IMG/VR virus record: IMGVR_UViG_3300031708_000037
Coordinates: 1-27,375 of that record
Reading direction: 5' to 3' (one strand)
Length of the DNA stretch: 27,375 bases
Source of the DNA: a virus
Numbering within the stretch: the first letter of the stretch is position 1; each line of letters starts with the position of its first letter. A program made the translations under genes and the position numbers. Below the pieces are notes generated by a model. The model saw only the letters and a list, made by a program, of their open reading frames with translations, had not been told where the DNA came from and made no database searches. Positions 15,129-21,960 of the stretch are shown piece after piece.

Positions 15129-16736
15129 CTATTCTCCGTCCGCCGGCTCGCGCTCGTCGCCCAATCCGCCCAATCCGTCGTCCGAGCCGCCGGCGGGCGC
15201 GTCGGGCGCCGGCGACGTGTCTATTTCGAGCTCGTCGGCGTTGTCCTTCTCGCGCTTGAGCTGGTCATCGATGTCTTGCCAGTCGGCCCCCTCGTCGGCG
15301 CACCACATTTCGCGCGTGATGATGCGGTTCTTGAGCTTGATCTCATTCGCCTTGGCGGTCTTGAAATCGTCGGCGGTCGGCTTCGGCGGACCGCGCCAGT
15401 CCGCCCGACAAACGGCGTCGCGCCGGGCGTAGAACGCCTCGATGCCGCCCGGGATCTCGGTCTCCCCAAGCTCAATGTCCTCCTCGAGCCAGCTCTCATA
15501 AGCGATCTGCATGAAACGGCCGGCGATATGCCGGCGGCGGTACTGGTTGATGAGCCAGATTTCCGCGCCGCCCATGCGCTCGCTCGAATAGGTCGCGCCC
15601 TCGCGATCGCCGGTCAATTGCTCATAGGTGATGCCGAGACAGCGGGCGACCTCCTGCAGCAGCGATTTGGCGAACGGCTTGTAATTCTCGTTCGGATGCT
15701 CCGAGCGCAGAAAGTTGAGCTTCTCGCCGGGGAAGATGTGCAGGATCTTGCCCTGTTTGCCGAGGTCGAACTTGGTGTGGTTGTACCATTGCGCCCGCGC
15801 CGCCATGAACTTGCTGAAGTCGCCACCCTCTCCCGCCTGGCCGCCGTTGACCGGCGTCGCTTGCTCCTCCTCGTCCTGCAGCGCGCTCAACAATTGTTCG
15901 GTCGGCGCGTCCGACTCGATCGTCGCGGCGAAGATCGCCTGGATCAGCGCAGCGGTTAGGGTCGCGTTGGCGAGCTGATCGTACTGGCGGACGACTTGGA
16001 TGGCCGGCGCCATCGGCGAGATGCCGCGCACCACGGTCGGCGGCGAATCGTGAACATGGATGACGACCAGGCGCCCGTAACGGTCGCGGGCTTTGACTTC
16101 CTTTTCCTGGACCAGCCCCGGATTGTTGGGGTCGAAATTGTCGATGCAATAGGTGACCGGCGCGCCGTCAGCGTCGAGAACCACGCCTTGCACCGACGGC
16201 TGCTTCTTGGCCGCTTGCGGAATGCGCTGCGGTGGGATCGCCTGAATTTTGGTGCCGTGACTGTTGCCCGGCCGCATCTTGTAGCGCACCAGGCCAGTGA
16301 TTTCGCCGAGCCCGAACCACCATTTGATTGCTTGGGCGCACATCTGCCCCAGGTCGTGCCGCATGGCGAGGTCGCAAGCGTATGGGCTGCGGGCCCAGAC
16401 CTCGAAGCGTCGCTCGACCTGGCGCGCCCATCGGGCGGCGGAGGCCTCGTCGCCGCCGAACACCGCCGGGTCGGGCCGGGCGTTGAGCGCCATGAACGGG
16501 CCGCACATCGCCGCCGTCGCCTGTTCGACCCCGCCGGCGAGCCAGCCGGAATTGTGCAAGGCGTCGATGGTGCGGGCGGTGACCTCGATCCAAGCGGCGC
16601 GGTATTCGTCGAGCGGCTCGCGCAGCGCCGGGTTCCACGCGAACAGGAACGGCGACTGCAAAGAGCGCAGAAACGCCGATTGGCTGCGCCTGCGCGGCCC
16701 CTCGCGCTTGCGCAAGAACGGCAGCATGAAATTCAT
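15129..16736 (-). CDS. B: Portal protein, lambda gpB-like
   Basis: A 535-aa portal of the lambda family, which forms the dodecameric ring through which DNA enters. Typical features are the N-terminal stem region with GWLAGGVEQATAAMCG, the segment LVRYKMRPGNSHGTKIQAIP, HVHDSPPTVVRGISPMAPAI, the ITYEQLTGDREGATYSSERM stretch conserved in lambda-type portals (LTGD then YSS-x-R), and a final acidic helical tail. Length agrees with lambda gpB (533 aa). The ATG at 16736 is followed by MNFMLPFLRKREG. The gene ends 2 bp before the gpW-like gene. Confidence 0.92.
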   Translation of the reverse strand: MNFMLPFLRKREGPRRRSQSAFLRSLQSPFLFAWNPALREPLDEYRAAWIEVTARTIDALHNSGWLAGGVEQATAAMCGPFMALNARPDPAVFGGDEASAARWARQVERRFEVWARSPYACDLAMRHDLGQMCAQAIKWWFGLGEITGLVRYKMRPGNSHGTKIQAIPPQRIPQAAKKQPSVQGVVLDADGAPVTYCIDNFDPNNPGLVQEKEVKARDRYGRLVVIHVHDSPPTVVRGISPMAPAIQVVRQYDQLANATLTAALIQAIFAATIESDAPTEQLLSALQDEEEQATPVNGGQAGEGGDFSKFMAARAQWYNHTKFDLGKQGKILHIFPGEKLNFLRSEHPNENYKPFAKSLLQEVARCLGITYEQLTGDREGATYSSERMGGAEIWLINQYRRRHIAGRFMQIAYESWLEEDIELGETEIPGGIEAFYARRDAVCRADWRGPPKPTADDFKTAKANEIKLKNRIITREMWCADEGADWQDIDDQLKREKDNADELEIDTSPAPDAPAGGSDDGLGGLGDEREPADGE

Positions 16737-16804
16737 CGGGGCTGGCCTCGCGCGCGCTTGAACTTTACGCGCAAACCCTCAAGGCTCGCAATTGGCGGGG
16801 GTTT

Positions 16805-17131
16805 TTAGCCGCTCGAACGCCCGCGGCGATGAATCTGGCGCCCGGCGAGATCGCGCCTCGCCGTCTGGTTTCGATCGAGGGCCGTGATCACTTCGTCAAT
16901 GTCGTTGTCAGCCGAGGGGACGAACGCCCGCCAGCCGCCGACGCGCAGCGCTTGGACATAGAGCCAGCCCGGCCCGACGTTATAACGCGCATGTTCGACG
17001 TACTCTTTGCCCGGCGGCGCCTCCTTCGCCCACTCCAACAGCGGTTCGCGGCCGGCCGCGCGGAGCGCCGCCTCGAATTCGTGCAAGCCGTCGGGCGATG
17101 ATTGTCGCTTCGCCGATTGTTGCTTCGTCAT
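16805..17131 (-). CDS. Hypothetical protein upstream of portal (108 aa)
   Basis: A 108-aa protein starting MTKQQSAKRQSSPDGLHEFE; a TTG four codons upstream is an alternative start. The middle is an alpha/beta unit with aromatic residues (KEYVEHARYNVGPGWLYVQA, then LRVGGWRAFVPSADNDIDEV), the C-terminus is very basic (RRDLAGRQIHRRGRSSG). No recognised domain. It lies between the small HTH gene and the portal, 68 bp before the latter, at the edge of the cargo island. Function unknown. Confidence 0.5.
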   Translation of the reverse strand: MTKQQSAKRQSSPDGLHEFEAALRAAGREPLLEWAKEAPPGKEYVEHARYNVGPGWLYVQALRVGGWRAFVPSADNDIDEVITALDRNQTARRDLAGRQIHRRGRSSG

Positions 17132-17187
17132 TTGGCGAACCAAATTCGCTCATCGGGCGAGCGCGTCGCAAGGCGACATATCGGTTG

Positions 17188-17220
17188 AGCGAGAGCGGAC
17201 ATTCTGTCCCGCTTTCTCGC
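17188..17220. repeat. Imperfect inverted repeat (possible operator or hairpin)
   Basis: The spacer between the HTH gene and the 108-aa gene contains GCGAGAGCGGACA, TTC, then TGTCCCGCTTTCTCGC: an imperfect palindrome of about 32 bp whose core GGACA-TTC-TGTCC is exact. Neither strand shows a T-run after it, so it is not a classical terminator. It could be an operator for the adjacent HTH protein or an mRNA hairpin. Confidence 0.4.
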
Positions 17221-17226
17221 ACCAAC

Positions 17227-17490
17227 TTATTGATCGTCTGGGGCTTGATCGTTGGCGTGCCGGAGCAGGAACTCAACCGTCTCGGCGGTGATCGCCGGGT
17301 AGTGATGGAGGATTTCGAGAATCACTTCGATCTGTCGCGGGATCGGCTGCGCGCCGGTCAAGTAGCGCCGCAGCGTGCGCGGCGTGATCCCGAGAAAGCG
17401 GGCGACGTCGCCTCGATAGGCGATCAGCGAGTCTCGGCCCCGGCGGCGATAACAGTGATTGATGATGAAGGCTAAACGTTCGGGCGTCAT
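17227..17490 (-). CDS. Small helix-turn-helix protein (87 aa)
   Basis: An 87-aa protein whose centre reads YRGDVARFLGITPRTLRRYL, a helix-turn-helix in which DVARFLGI is the first helix and TPRTLRRYLTG the recognition helix; a helical C-terminus follows (IPRQIEVILEIL). The ATG at 17490 has GGGA 5 bases upstream; longer starts at 17514 or 17541 lack a ribosome site. It lies in the cargo island beside a 45-aa protein and a near-palindrome that could be its operator. Probably a regulator of nearby genes. Confidence 0.65.
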   Translation of the reverse strand: MTPERLAFIINHCYRRRGRDSLIAYRGDVARFLGITPRTLRRYLTGAQPIPRQIEVILEILHHYPAITAETVEFLLRHANDQAPDDQ

Positions 17491-17545
17491 GCGGTCCCGT
17501 GCCGAGTTCCACATGAACGTCAGTGGAACGGAGCTTACCACAAAC

Positions 17546-17683
17546 TTACCGAGGCCTTACGGCTTCCTCATCTTCGCGCGGGCCGCGCTCGCGCTCGTTA
17601 TAAAATTCCGCCAAAGCATTGGCTTTTATCGGCTTGACGCCGCGCCGCTTCGCGGCTTCGTGAGGGGTCGCTTGGCCCCGCAA
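17546..17683 (-). CDS. Very small conserved-looking protein with TTG start (45 aa)
   Basis: This frame was found by reading the gap between the HTH and ASCH genes. It encodes GQATPHEAAKRRGVKPIKAN, then ALAEFYNERERG and an acidic tail, ending with TAA at 17546-17548. The composition is unlike a random shadow frame, with clean codon use and helical text. A TTG at 17681-17683 with GGA 9 bases upstream is the best start; the frame stays open to about 17752 without ATG or GTG, so the true start might lie in sequence such as RPLYWIAALRG. No family assigned. Confidence 0.45.
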   Translation of the reverse strand: MRGQATPHEAAKRRGVKPIKANALAEFYNERERGPREDEEAVRPR

Positions 17684-17733
17684 CGCCGCTATCCAATAGA
17701 GTGGGCGAGGCGAACGATTCGGGGGTCGAACGA

Positions 17734-18063
17734 ATGAAGGCGTTGACGATCAGACAACCCTGGGCGGACCTCATTCTCGCGGGCGTCAAGACTCGCGAAT
17801 ATCGAAGCTGGCGGGTCGACTATCGCGGCGCGCTGCTCATTCACGCCGCCAAGCGCAAAGAGCCATTCGCCGACGTGCCGCGCTCGACGCCGCGCGGCGG
17901 GTTCGTCGGCGTGGTCGATCTGGTCAACATCTTCGTCACCGACGAAATTGATCCGGGCAAGCGCTACGCCTGGGCGCTCGCCAACCCGCGCCGCATCCCG
18001 TTCGTCGCCGCGAAAGGGCGTCTCGGTCTGTTCGACCCGCCAGAGGAGCTGCTGCGGACGTAA
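17734..18063 (+). CDS. ASCH-domain protein (109 aa)
   Basis: The only well-supported plus-strand gene. The N-terminus MKALTIRQPWADLILAGVKT followed by REYRSWRVDYRGALLIHAA matches the ASCH domain, a PUA-like fold that binds RNA or nucleotides. The IRQPWA motif, the G-x-K-x-x-EYRSW segment and the later GGFVGVVDLVNI strand are the family hallmarks. Length is normal. The ATG at 17734 has GGGGG at 8 bases; a GTG eleven codons earlier is possible. It points against the restriction operon, and the two share a convergent end with a hairpin. A role in translation, RNA processing or modified-nucleotide handling is a family-level inference only. Confidence 0.85.
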   Translation: MKALTIRQPWADLILAGVKTREYRSWRVDYRGALLIHAAKRKEPFADVPRSTPRGGFVGVVDLVNIFVTDEIDPGKRYAWALANPRRIPFVAAKGRLGLFDPPEELLRT

Positions 18064-18097
18064 AAAACATACCCGTCCCGCCGAGCGACGGGACGGG
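18062..18097 (-). terminator. Intrinsic terminator for the restriction operon
   Basis: On the minus strand a perfect 9-bp stem (CCCGTCCCG / CGGGACGGG, positions 18072-18080 and 18089-18097) with an 8-base loop is followed after four bases by six T (plus-strand A-run 18062-18067). It lies about 175 bp after the stop of the endonuclease gene and touches the stop codon of the convergent ASCH gene. On the plus strand no T-run follows the stem. Confidence 0.65.
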
Positions 18098-18272
18098 CAT
18101 GCACGGACGATCAAGATCCCGGCAACAGGAGAAGTGACCTCCCGTCCATCTTTATCGTTCGTCGCGGGCCGGCGGTCTATTGCTCGCTCGAATGCGCGCT
18201 GGCCGACGCATGAACGCCCTGCGCCGCCCATTACATCCTCGTCGGCTGCGGCTGGCCGCGAGGCCCCAAGGG
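18064..18272. other. Convergent intergenic spacer without a supported gene
   Basis: This 209-bp gap between the ends of the ASCH and endonuclease genes holds the terminator hairpin at its left end. One plus-strand frame ending at 18213 reads FIVRRGPAVYCSLECALADA, which looks like part of a zinc-finger micropeptide, but it has no start codon in frame. I see no other element. Confidence 0.4.
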
Positions 18273-18965
18273 TTAAACCTGATCGGCGGCGTCCTCGGCC
18301 TCGGCTTCCTCCGCGGCCTGCTGCTCGGCAAGCGCCTTGGGAAGCTTGGCCAGAGGTCGGCCCGCCTGATAGTCCTCGATCCGCTGCAACAGCATTTCGG
18401 TCGTGACGGGGCTTTCGGCAAGCTTCAAGAAAGCCTTTCGACCCGGATGCAGAACGTCCCACGGAGACCGAAACTGTGTCGCTCGCCGTTTGCCGGGGTC
18501 ATTGTTGCCGAATCCGTCGATGGCGCGGTTCCACACCGGCTTGAACGTCTCGATCAGCATGTTTTCCCCGAGGGGAATCCAGATGTCATCGACGACAAGC
18601 TGCCGGACGTGAAAATCGGCGAGGTCGAGATTTTCGGCCTCCGCGATGGACGCGGCGTGCTTTTTCAGCCGGTCGCCAAGGGCGCGGCCTTTCACGGCTG
18701 CATCCTTCGACAGGCCGCCCTTGCGCCCTCCCTTCGGGATCGCCTTGCCGATATAGATTGGCCGCTCGAACTTGCCGCCCCCGTTGGCCTCGGCGATGGC
18801 CGCATAAGCGGGAAACGGCCCGGTGTAATAGATCACATAGACGCCAGCCCCCGCGGCCTGATCGACCGCCGAAAGCGGCTCGGTCGGACGCGCCAGAAGC
18901 TCGATCTCGATGCTCTTGGCGAGATTGAGCTTGTCGAGAGGATTGTAAGCCGTCCCCTTTTTCAT
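18273..18965 (-). CDS. Type II restriction endonuclease, Eco29kI family (GIY-YIG)
   Basis: A 230-aa protein of the Eco29kI family, GIY-YIG nucleases that cut CCGCGG. The two signature strands are GVYVIYYTG (Tyr43) and PIYIGKA (Tyr71). Arg99 and His103 in DRLKKH have the family's R-x-x-x-H spacing, and ENMLIETFKPVWN supplies the Glu (139) and Asn (146) region. The text FGNNDPGKRRATQFRSPWDVLHPGR is also typical. The C-terminus is Ala/Glu-rich. The ATG at 18965 forms an ATGA overlap with the methyltransferase stop; the longer open frame is a shadow. The target is predicted from the family, not seen. It is intact, so the operon should give a functional restriction barrier. Confidence 0.88.
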   Translation of the reverse strand: MKKGTAYNPLDKLNLAKSIEIELLARPTEPLSAVDQAAGAGVYVIYYTGPFPAYAAIAEANGGGKFERPIYIGKAIPKGGRKGGLSKDAAVKGRALGDRLKKHAASIAEAENLDLADFHVRQLVVDDIWIPLGENMLIETFKPVWNRAIDGFGNNDPGKRRATQFRSPWDVLHPGRKAFLKLAESPVTTEMLLQRIEDYQAGRPLAKLPKALAEQQAAEEAEAEDAADQV

Positions 18966-20122
18966 GCCGCGGCCTTCAAACGCCGGGCGATGTCCTCGCC
19001 AACGGTCCGGGCAAGAAGCACGGGAACGGCATTGCCAAGTTGGCGCATGGTTTCGCTCCATGAGCCGTGAAACAGGAAATCGTCGGGGAAGGTTTGAAGG
19101 CGGGCGCTCTCCCGCACCGTGAAATACCGCACTGTCCCGTTTGGCGGGGCCAGCATGTTCTCGCCGCCCGGCACACCGTGAACACCGGCCTTGAGCGTCT
19201 TGGCCGGTTCATCGAGCGGGCTGCCGGTGTGACCGGCGTAGCTTCGCGCGCCTGGCTGGAAACGATGATTGAGAAGGCGGCTTGCCGCAGCGGTGTCATA
19301 CTCGGGATCTGGCAAGTCGTGGATCGCGTCCCGCACGGTCCTCCACGGAAGCGTCGAGGGGCGCTCGTCCATGCGCTTGCCGCGGTCCCTGGCCCGCGGG
19401 TTGATGATCCTGCCCTTCCGCGCCACCGCGTGGCGTTCCCAATAATCTCCGCGGGTTTGATCCCATAGGAGGGCGTCGAGCGAATGCGTTTCCTCGGGGA
19501 AGGTCCATTCAATGCCGAGGTCGTCCCTGAACCCGACGAAAACGACGCGCTCGCGGCGCTGCGGAACTCCGTAGTCGGCGGCGTTCAACACGCGGGTTAC
19601 GACGCGGTAGTGCAAGTCGGCGCGGACGCCGCTCGTGTGATGGCGCTCCAGCCATGCCAGGTGATCAATCCAATCCTCGCCGCTTCGCGCGGCGACGTTC
19701 GGATGCTCAAGCTGCAAGCGGACGTACTCGAAATAATTTCGGAAGGCTGTCCGCGTCAGGCCCTTCACGTTCTCGAACACAAACGCCTTGGGGCGTGCCT
19801 CGCGGATGGCGCGGATCGCCTCGGGGAACATGTCGCGCGCGTCGTTGAAGGCGCGGTGCTTGCCGCCAAGGGAAAAGGGCTGGCAGGGCGGCCCGCCGGA
19901 AACAAGCTCGATCTTGTTCCTGTACCGCTGAAAATCGACCTCTCGCACGTCGCCCTCGGTAACTTTCCAGCCGGCGACGGCCTTGATTCCGCGGTCCTGG
20001 TTCTCGCGGATGGTGTCACAGCAATAGCTGTCCCATTCAATGACGTTGAGGGGATGAAAGCCTGCTAGATGCAGCCCTATCCCAAGTCCTCCGGCGCCAG
20101 CGAATAGTTCAACTGATTTCAT
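18962..20122 (-). CDS. DNA cytosine-C5 methyltransferase (Dcm family) of the R-M system
   Basis: A 386-aa C5-cytosine methyltransferase with all main motifs in order: I, VELFAGAGGLGIGLHLAGF (residues 4-22, AdoMet binding); IV, GGPPCQPFS with catalytic Cys80; VI, FENVKGL (Glu117); VIII, QRRERVVFVGFR; IX, FTVRESARLQTFPD; and X, QLGNAVPVLLA. The region between VIII and IX is the target-recognition part. It protects the host and phage DNA from the neighbouring Eco29kI-like nuclease. It is coupled by ATGA to vsr upstream and to the endonuclease downstream. No controller (C) gene was seen; expression of the nuclease may depend only on coupling. Confidence 0.93.
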   Translation of the reverse strand: MKSVELFAGAGGLGIGLHLAGFHPLNVIEWDSYCCDTIRENQDRGIKAVAGWKVTEGDVREVDFQRYRNKIELVSGGPPCQPFSLGGKHRAFNDARDMFPEAIRAIREARPKAFVFENVKGLTRTAFRNYFEYVRLQLEHPNVAARSGEDWIDHLAWLERHHTSGVRADLHYRVVTRVLNAADYGVPQRRERVVFVGFRDDLGIEWTFPEETHSLDALLWDQTRGDYWERHAVARKGRIINPRARDRGKRMDERPSTLPWRTVRDAIHDLPDPEYDTAAASRLLNHRFQPGARSYAGHTGSPLDEPAKTLKAGVHGVPGGENMLAPPNGTVRYFTVRESARLQTFPDDFLFHGSWSETMRQLGNAVPVLLARTVGEDIARRLKAAA

Positions 20123-20532
20123 GGTTCCAAGAATGCCTTAATTGTCTCGGCCAAGGAAGTCTTGTTATTTACCTGACACTCCCAAACAACGAGCGCATCC
20201 CAGCCCGCAGCCCGGAGTTCTTGCTGTTTTACGCTGTCTCGCTTGCGATTACTTTCCAACTTCGTCTCCCAAAAATCGAGCCGCGATTTCGGAAGGCGGG
20301 CGAGCTTGCACCGCGAATCAGCGTGACGATGCCAGAAACAGCCATGCACGAAAATCACCTTGCGGCGAGTTGCGAACACCAAATCCGGGCAACCGGGGAG
20401 ATCGCGGCGGTGAAGGCGGTAGCGATAGCCCATGCCATGCACGAGGCGGCGTACGGTCATCTCGGGGCCGGTGTCCCTGCCCCGGATGCGGCTCATGCGC
20501 TCGCTTCTCTGCTTAGGGTCCAGGGTGTCCAT
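20119..20532 (-). CDS. vsr: Very short patch repair endonuclease Vsr
   Basis: A 137-aa Vsr protein, which nicks DNA 5' of T in T:G mismatches formed when 5-methylcytosine deaminates. Family features are MSRIRGRDTGPEMTVRRLVH, the catalytic Asp in GCPDLVF, the HGCFWH motif with two active-site His, the Cys-rich zinc part (CFWHRHADSRC) and the NRKRD Asp followed by GWDALVVWECQ. Length is normal. Its ATG lies at 20532 and its stop overlaps the methyltransferase start, so the repair enzyme and the methylase are made together, which limits mutation at methylated target sites. Confidence 0.93.
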   Translation of the reverse strand: MDTLDPKQRSERMSRIRGRDTGPEMTVRRLVHGMGYRYRLHRRDLPGCPDLVFATRRKVIFVHGCFWHRHADSRCKLARLPKSRLDFWETKLESNRKRDSVKQQELRAAGWDALVVWECQVNNKTSLAETIKAFLEP

Positions 20533-20755
20533 GTTGGGTCAAGTTAGACCGCTGCCCGGAGCTCTGAAAGGGCGAGCCGCCGAGGAGCGTCGAACGGCTC
20601 GTTCGGCGTGTTCGTCCGCATCGTCGACCGCTGGCGCGCCGTTGACCGCACCATCGGCGTCCTCGGCCTCGTAAAGTGCGGCGACGCCCCGGCCAAATCC
20701 CGGACGCCGAGATCGTCGCCTTTGCAAAGCCGGATCGACGCCTGCGGCCTCGGGC
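20533..20755. other. Spacer between vsr and the ABC-GNAT gene; possible gene remnant
   Basis: This 223-bp segment holds no gene I can support. A minus-strand frame ending at 20539 (ALYEAEDADGAVNGAPAVDD) and a plus-strand frame (GSFGVFVRIVDRWRAVDRTI) both look partly protein-like, yet neither has a good start, ribosome site or recognised family. It probably contains the promoter of the vsr operon or a decayed gene. No strong hairpin with a T-run was seen. Confidence 0.35.
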
Positions 20756-21865
20756 TCAGTTCAACAACGCTTTCGCGTCCGCCGCGCTGATCGCGGGCGC
20801 CCTGGCGGGAACGAATTCAAACACCGCGCACGGCCGGGGATTATAGCGTTCAGGCAGCGTGCGCGTGGCGCTCACCGATGAATACGTGCCGGGCCGCTTG
20901 CGCATCACCCAATTCGGGCTGCGATCGAACGAACGCACCAGCGCCGGGTGGGCCGGATAGGTGTGCAAGCGCAAGCCGGCGGCGCGATACGCCGCGCCCA
21001 GCCAATCGACCAGGATCATCGCCAGCCCCAAGCCCTGATAGTCGGGCAGCGTCACCAGCCGGGAGACGCCCTTGATGTCCTCGGCCTTGGGGTGGGGCCG
21101 GTGCAGGACGCCGGCGAACGAGGCGGGAACGCCCTCGACGAATAGGACGAAGCACGCCGCGCCGCGATGCAATTCCGCCGTCAGATAGTGAAACGGAGCG
21201 AAAAGCTGCCAGCTTTCGAAAGGCGCTCGCGCGATCTCGACGTTGAGCTCCGGTCGTCGTTGAAGAGACCTCCATTGGAAGGTCATGGTCGCCGGCTCCA
21301 GCGTCCAATCGGGTTGCAGCCAATCGATCACGTCATAGTGACAAGTCACGGCGACGAATCGGCGCTCGTGCTTGCGGACATATTTCTGCACCGCCTGACA
21401 GCCGATATGCGCCACTCGCCGATCGACGACCGAGGTGAATTCGTCGATCATGATGTCGGCGCCGCCCTCGAGGAGATGGCGGGCGAGTTCGACGCGGAAC
21501 TTCTCGCCGGTCGAGAGCACGCCATAGGGCTTCATCCAGCTTGGAATGGTGTTGAAGCCGACCGCCTGACAAATCTCGGCGATCTGTTCAATCGAATAGT
21601 CGACGGCGAAATCGTCGCACACCGAGCCCGCCGTCCATTCGAGCGTCGCCGCCTCGCCGAACAATTGCCGCGCGATGGTCGACTTGCCCGAGCCCGACGG
21701 TCCGACGATCAGCCCCACGCGCCAGTCGCGCTCGTCGAGCGGCAATTCGGCCTGCCAGCGCTGAGTGAGCTTGTCGCGCGCCGGAACGTCGAACATGCCG
21801 GAGAGCTGCTTGACGCGCGGCGTCAGCTTGAGATCGGTTGCGACCTCGACGTCCAATTGGCGCAT
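20756..21865 (-). CDS. ABC-type ATPase fused to a GNAT acyltransferase domain
   Basis: A 369-aa fusion. The N-terminal half is an ABC ATPase without membrane segments: Walker A GPSGSGKST (55-63), signature LSTGEKFRVELAR (117-129), Walker B ADIMIDEFTSVVDRR (136-150) and the switch His in CHYD (176). The C-terminal half (about 225-330) is a GNAT domain: a beta strand with CFVLFVEGVPASFAGVLHR, then motif A SRLVTLPDYQGLGLAMILVDWL, with the acyl-CoA-binding Q-G-L-G-L-A. GGAGG lies 7 bases before the ATG. Similar fusions occur in phages and prophages; their substrate is unknown to me. A role in nucleic-acid or protein acylation linked to phage defence or counter-defence is speculation. It stands alone between the HTH-ImmA gene and vsr. 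Confidence 0.85.
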   Translation of the reverse strand: MRQLDVEVATDLKLTPRVKQLSGMFDVPARDKLTQRWQAELPLDERDWRVGLIVGPSGSGKSTIARQLFGEAATLEWTAGSVCDDFAVDYSIEQIAEICQAVGFNTIPSWMKPYGVLSTGEKFRVELARHLLEGGADIMIDEFTSVVDRRVAHIGCQAVQKYVRKHERRFVAVTCHYDVIDWLQPDWTLEPATMTFQWRSLQRRPELNVEIARAPFESWQLFAPFHYLTAELHRGAACFVLFVEGVPASFAGVLHRPHPKAEDIKGVSRLVTLPDYQGLGLAMILVDWLGAAYRAAGLRLHTYPAHPALVRSFDRSPNWVMRKRPGTYSSVSATRTLPERYNPRPCAVFEFVPARAPAISAADAKALLN

Positions 21866-21960
21866 CGATCATCCTCCGTCCCGGCCTCGTTGCCCCCTCC
21901 GTTCCGTTTGTCCGTTGTCCAACAACAGCTTCGCCGCGGGTAGTGTCTCAATTTGAAATT

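Noticed and set aside
16770-16806. Possible terminator on the plus strand (AAACCC ... GGGTTTTT)
   Set aside because: The stem is short, with a long loop, and no plus-strand gene ends there.
18134-18213. Plus-strand micropeptide-like text ending VYCSLECALADA
   Set aside because: There is no in-frame ATG, GTG or TTG and no ribosome site. It would need a frameshift to join IKIPATGEVTS upstream. Possibly a remnant, not a supported gene.
17689-18462. 257-aa minus-strand frame spanning the ASCH gene
   Set aside because: It runs antisense to the well-supported ASCH gene and out of frame over the endonuclease end, with an Arg/Gly-rich composition and no motif.
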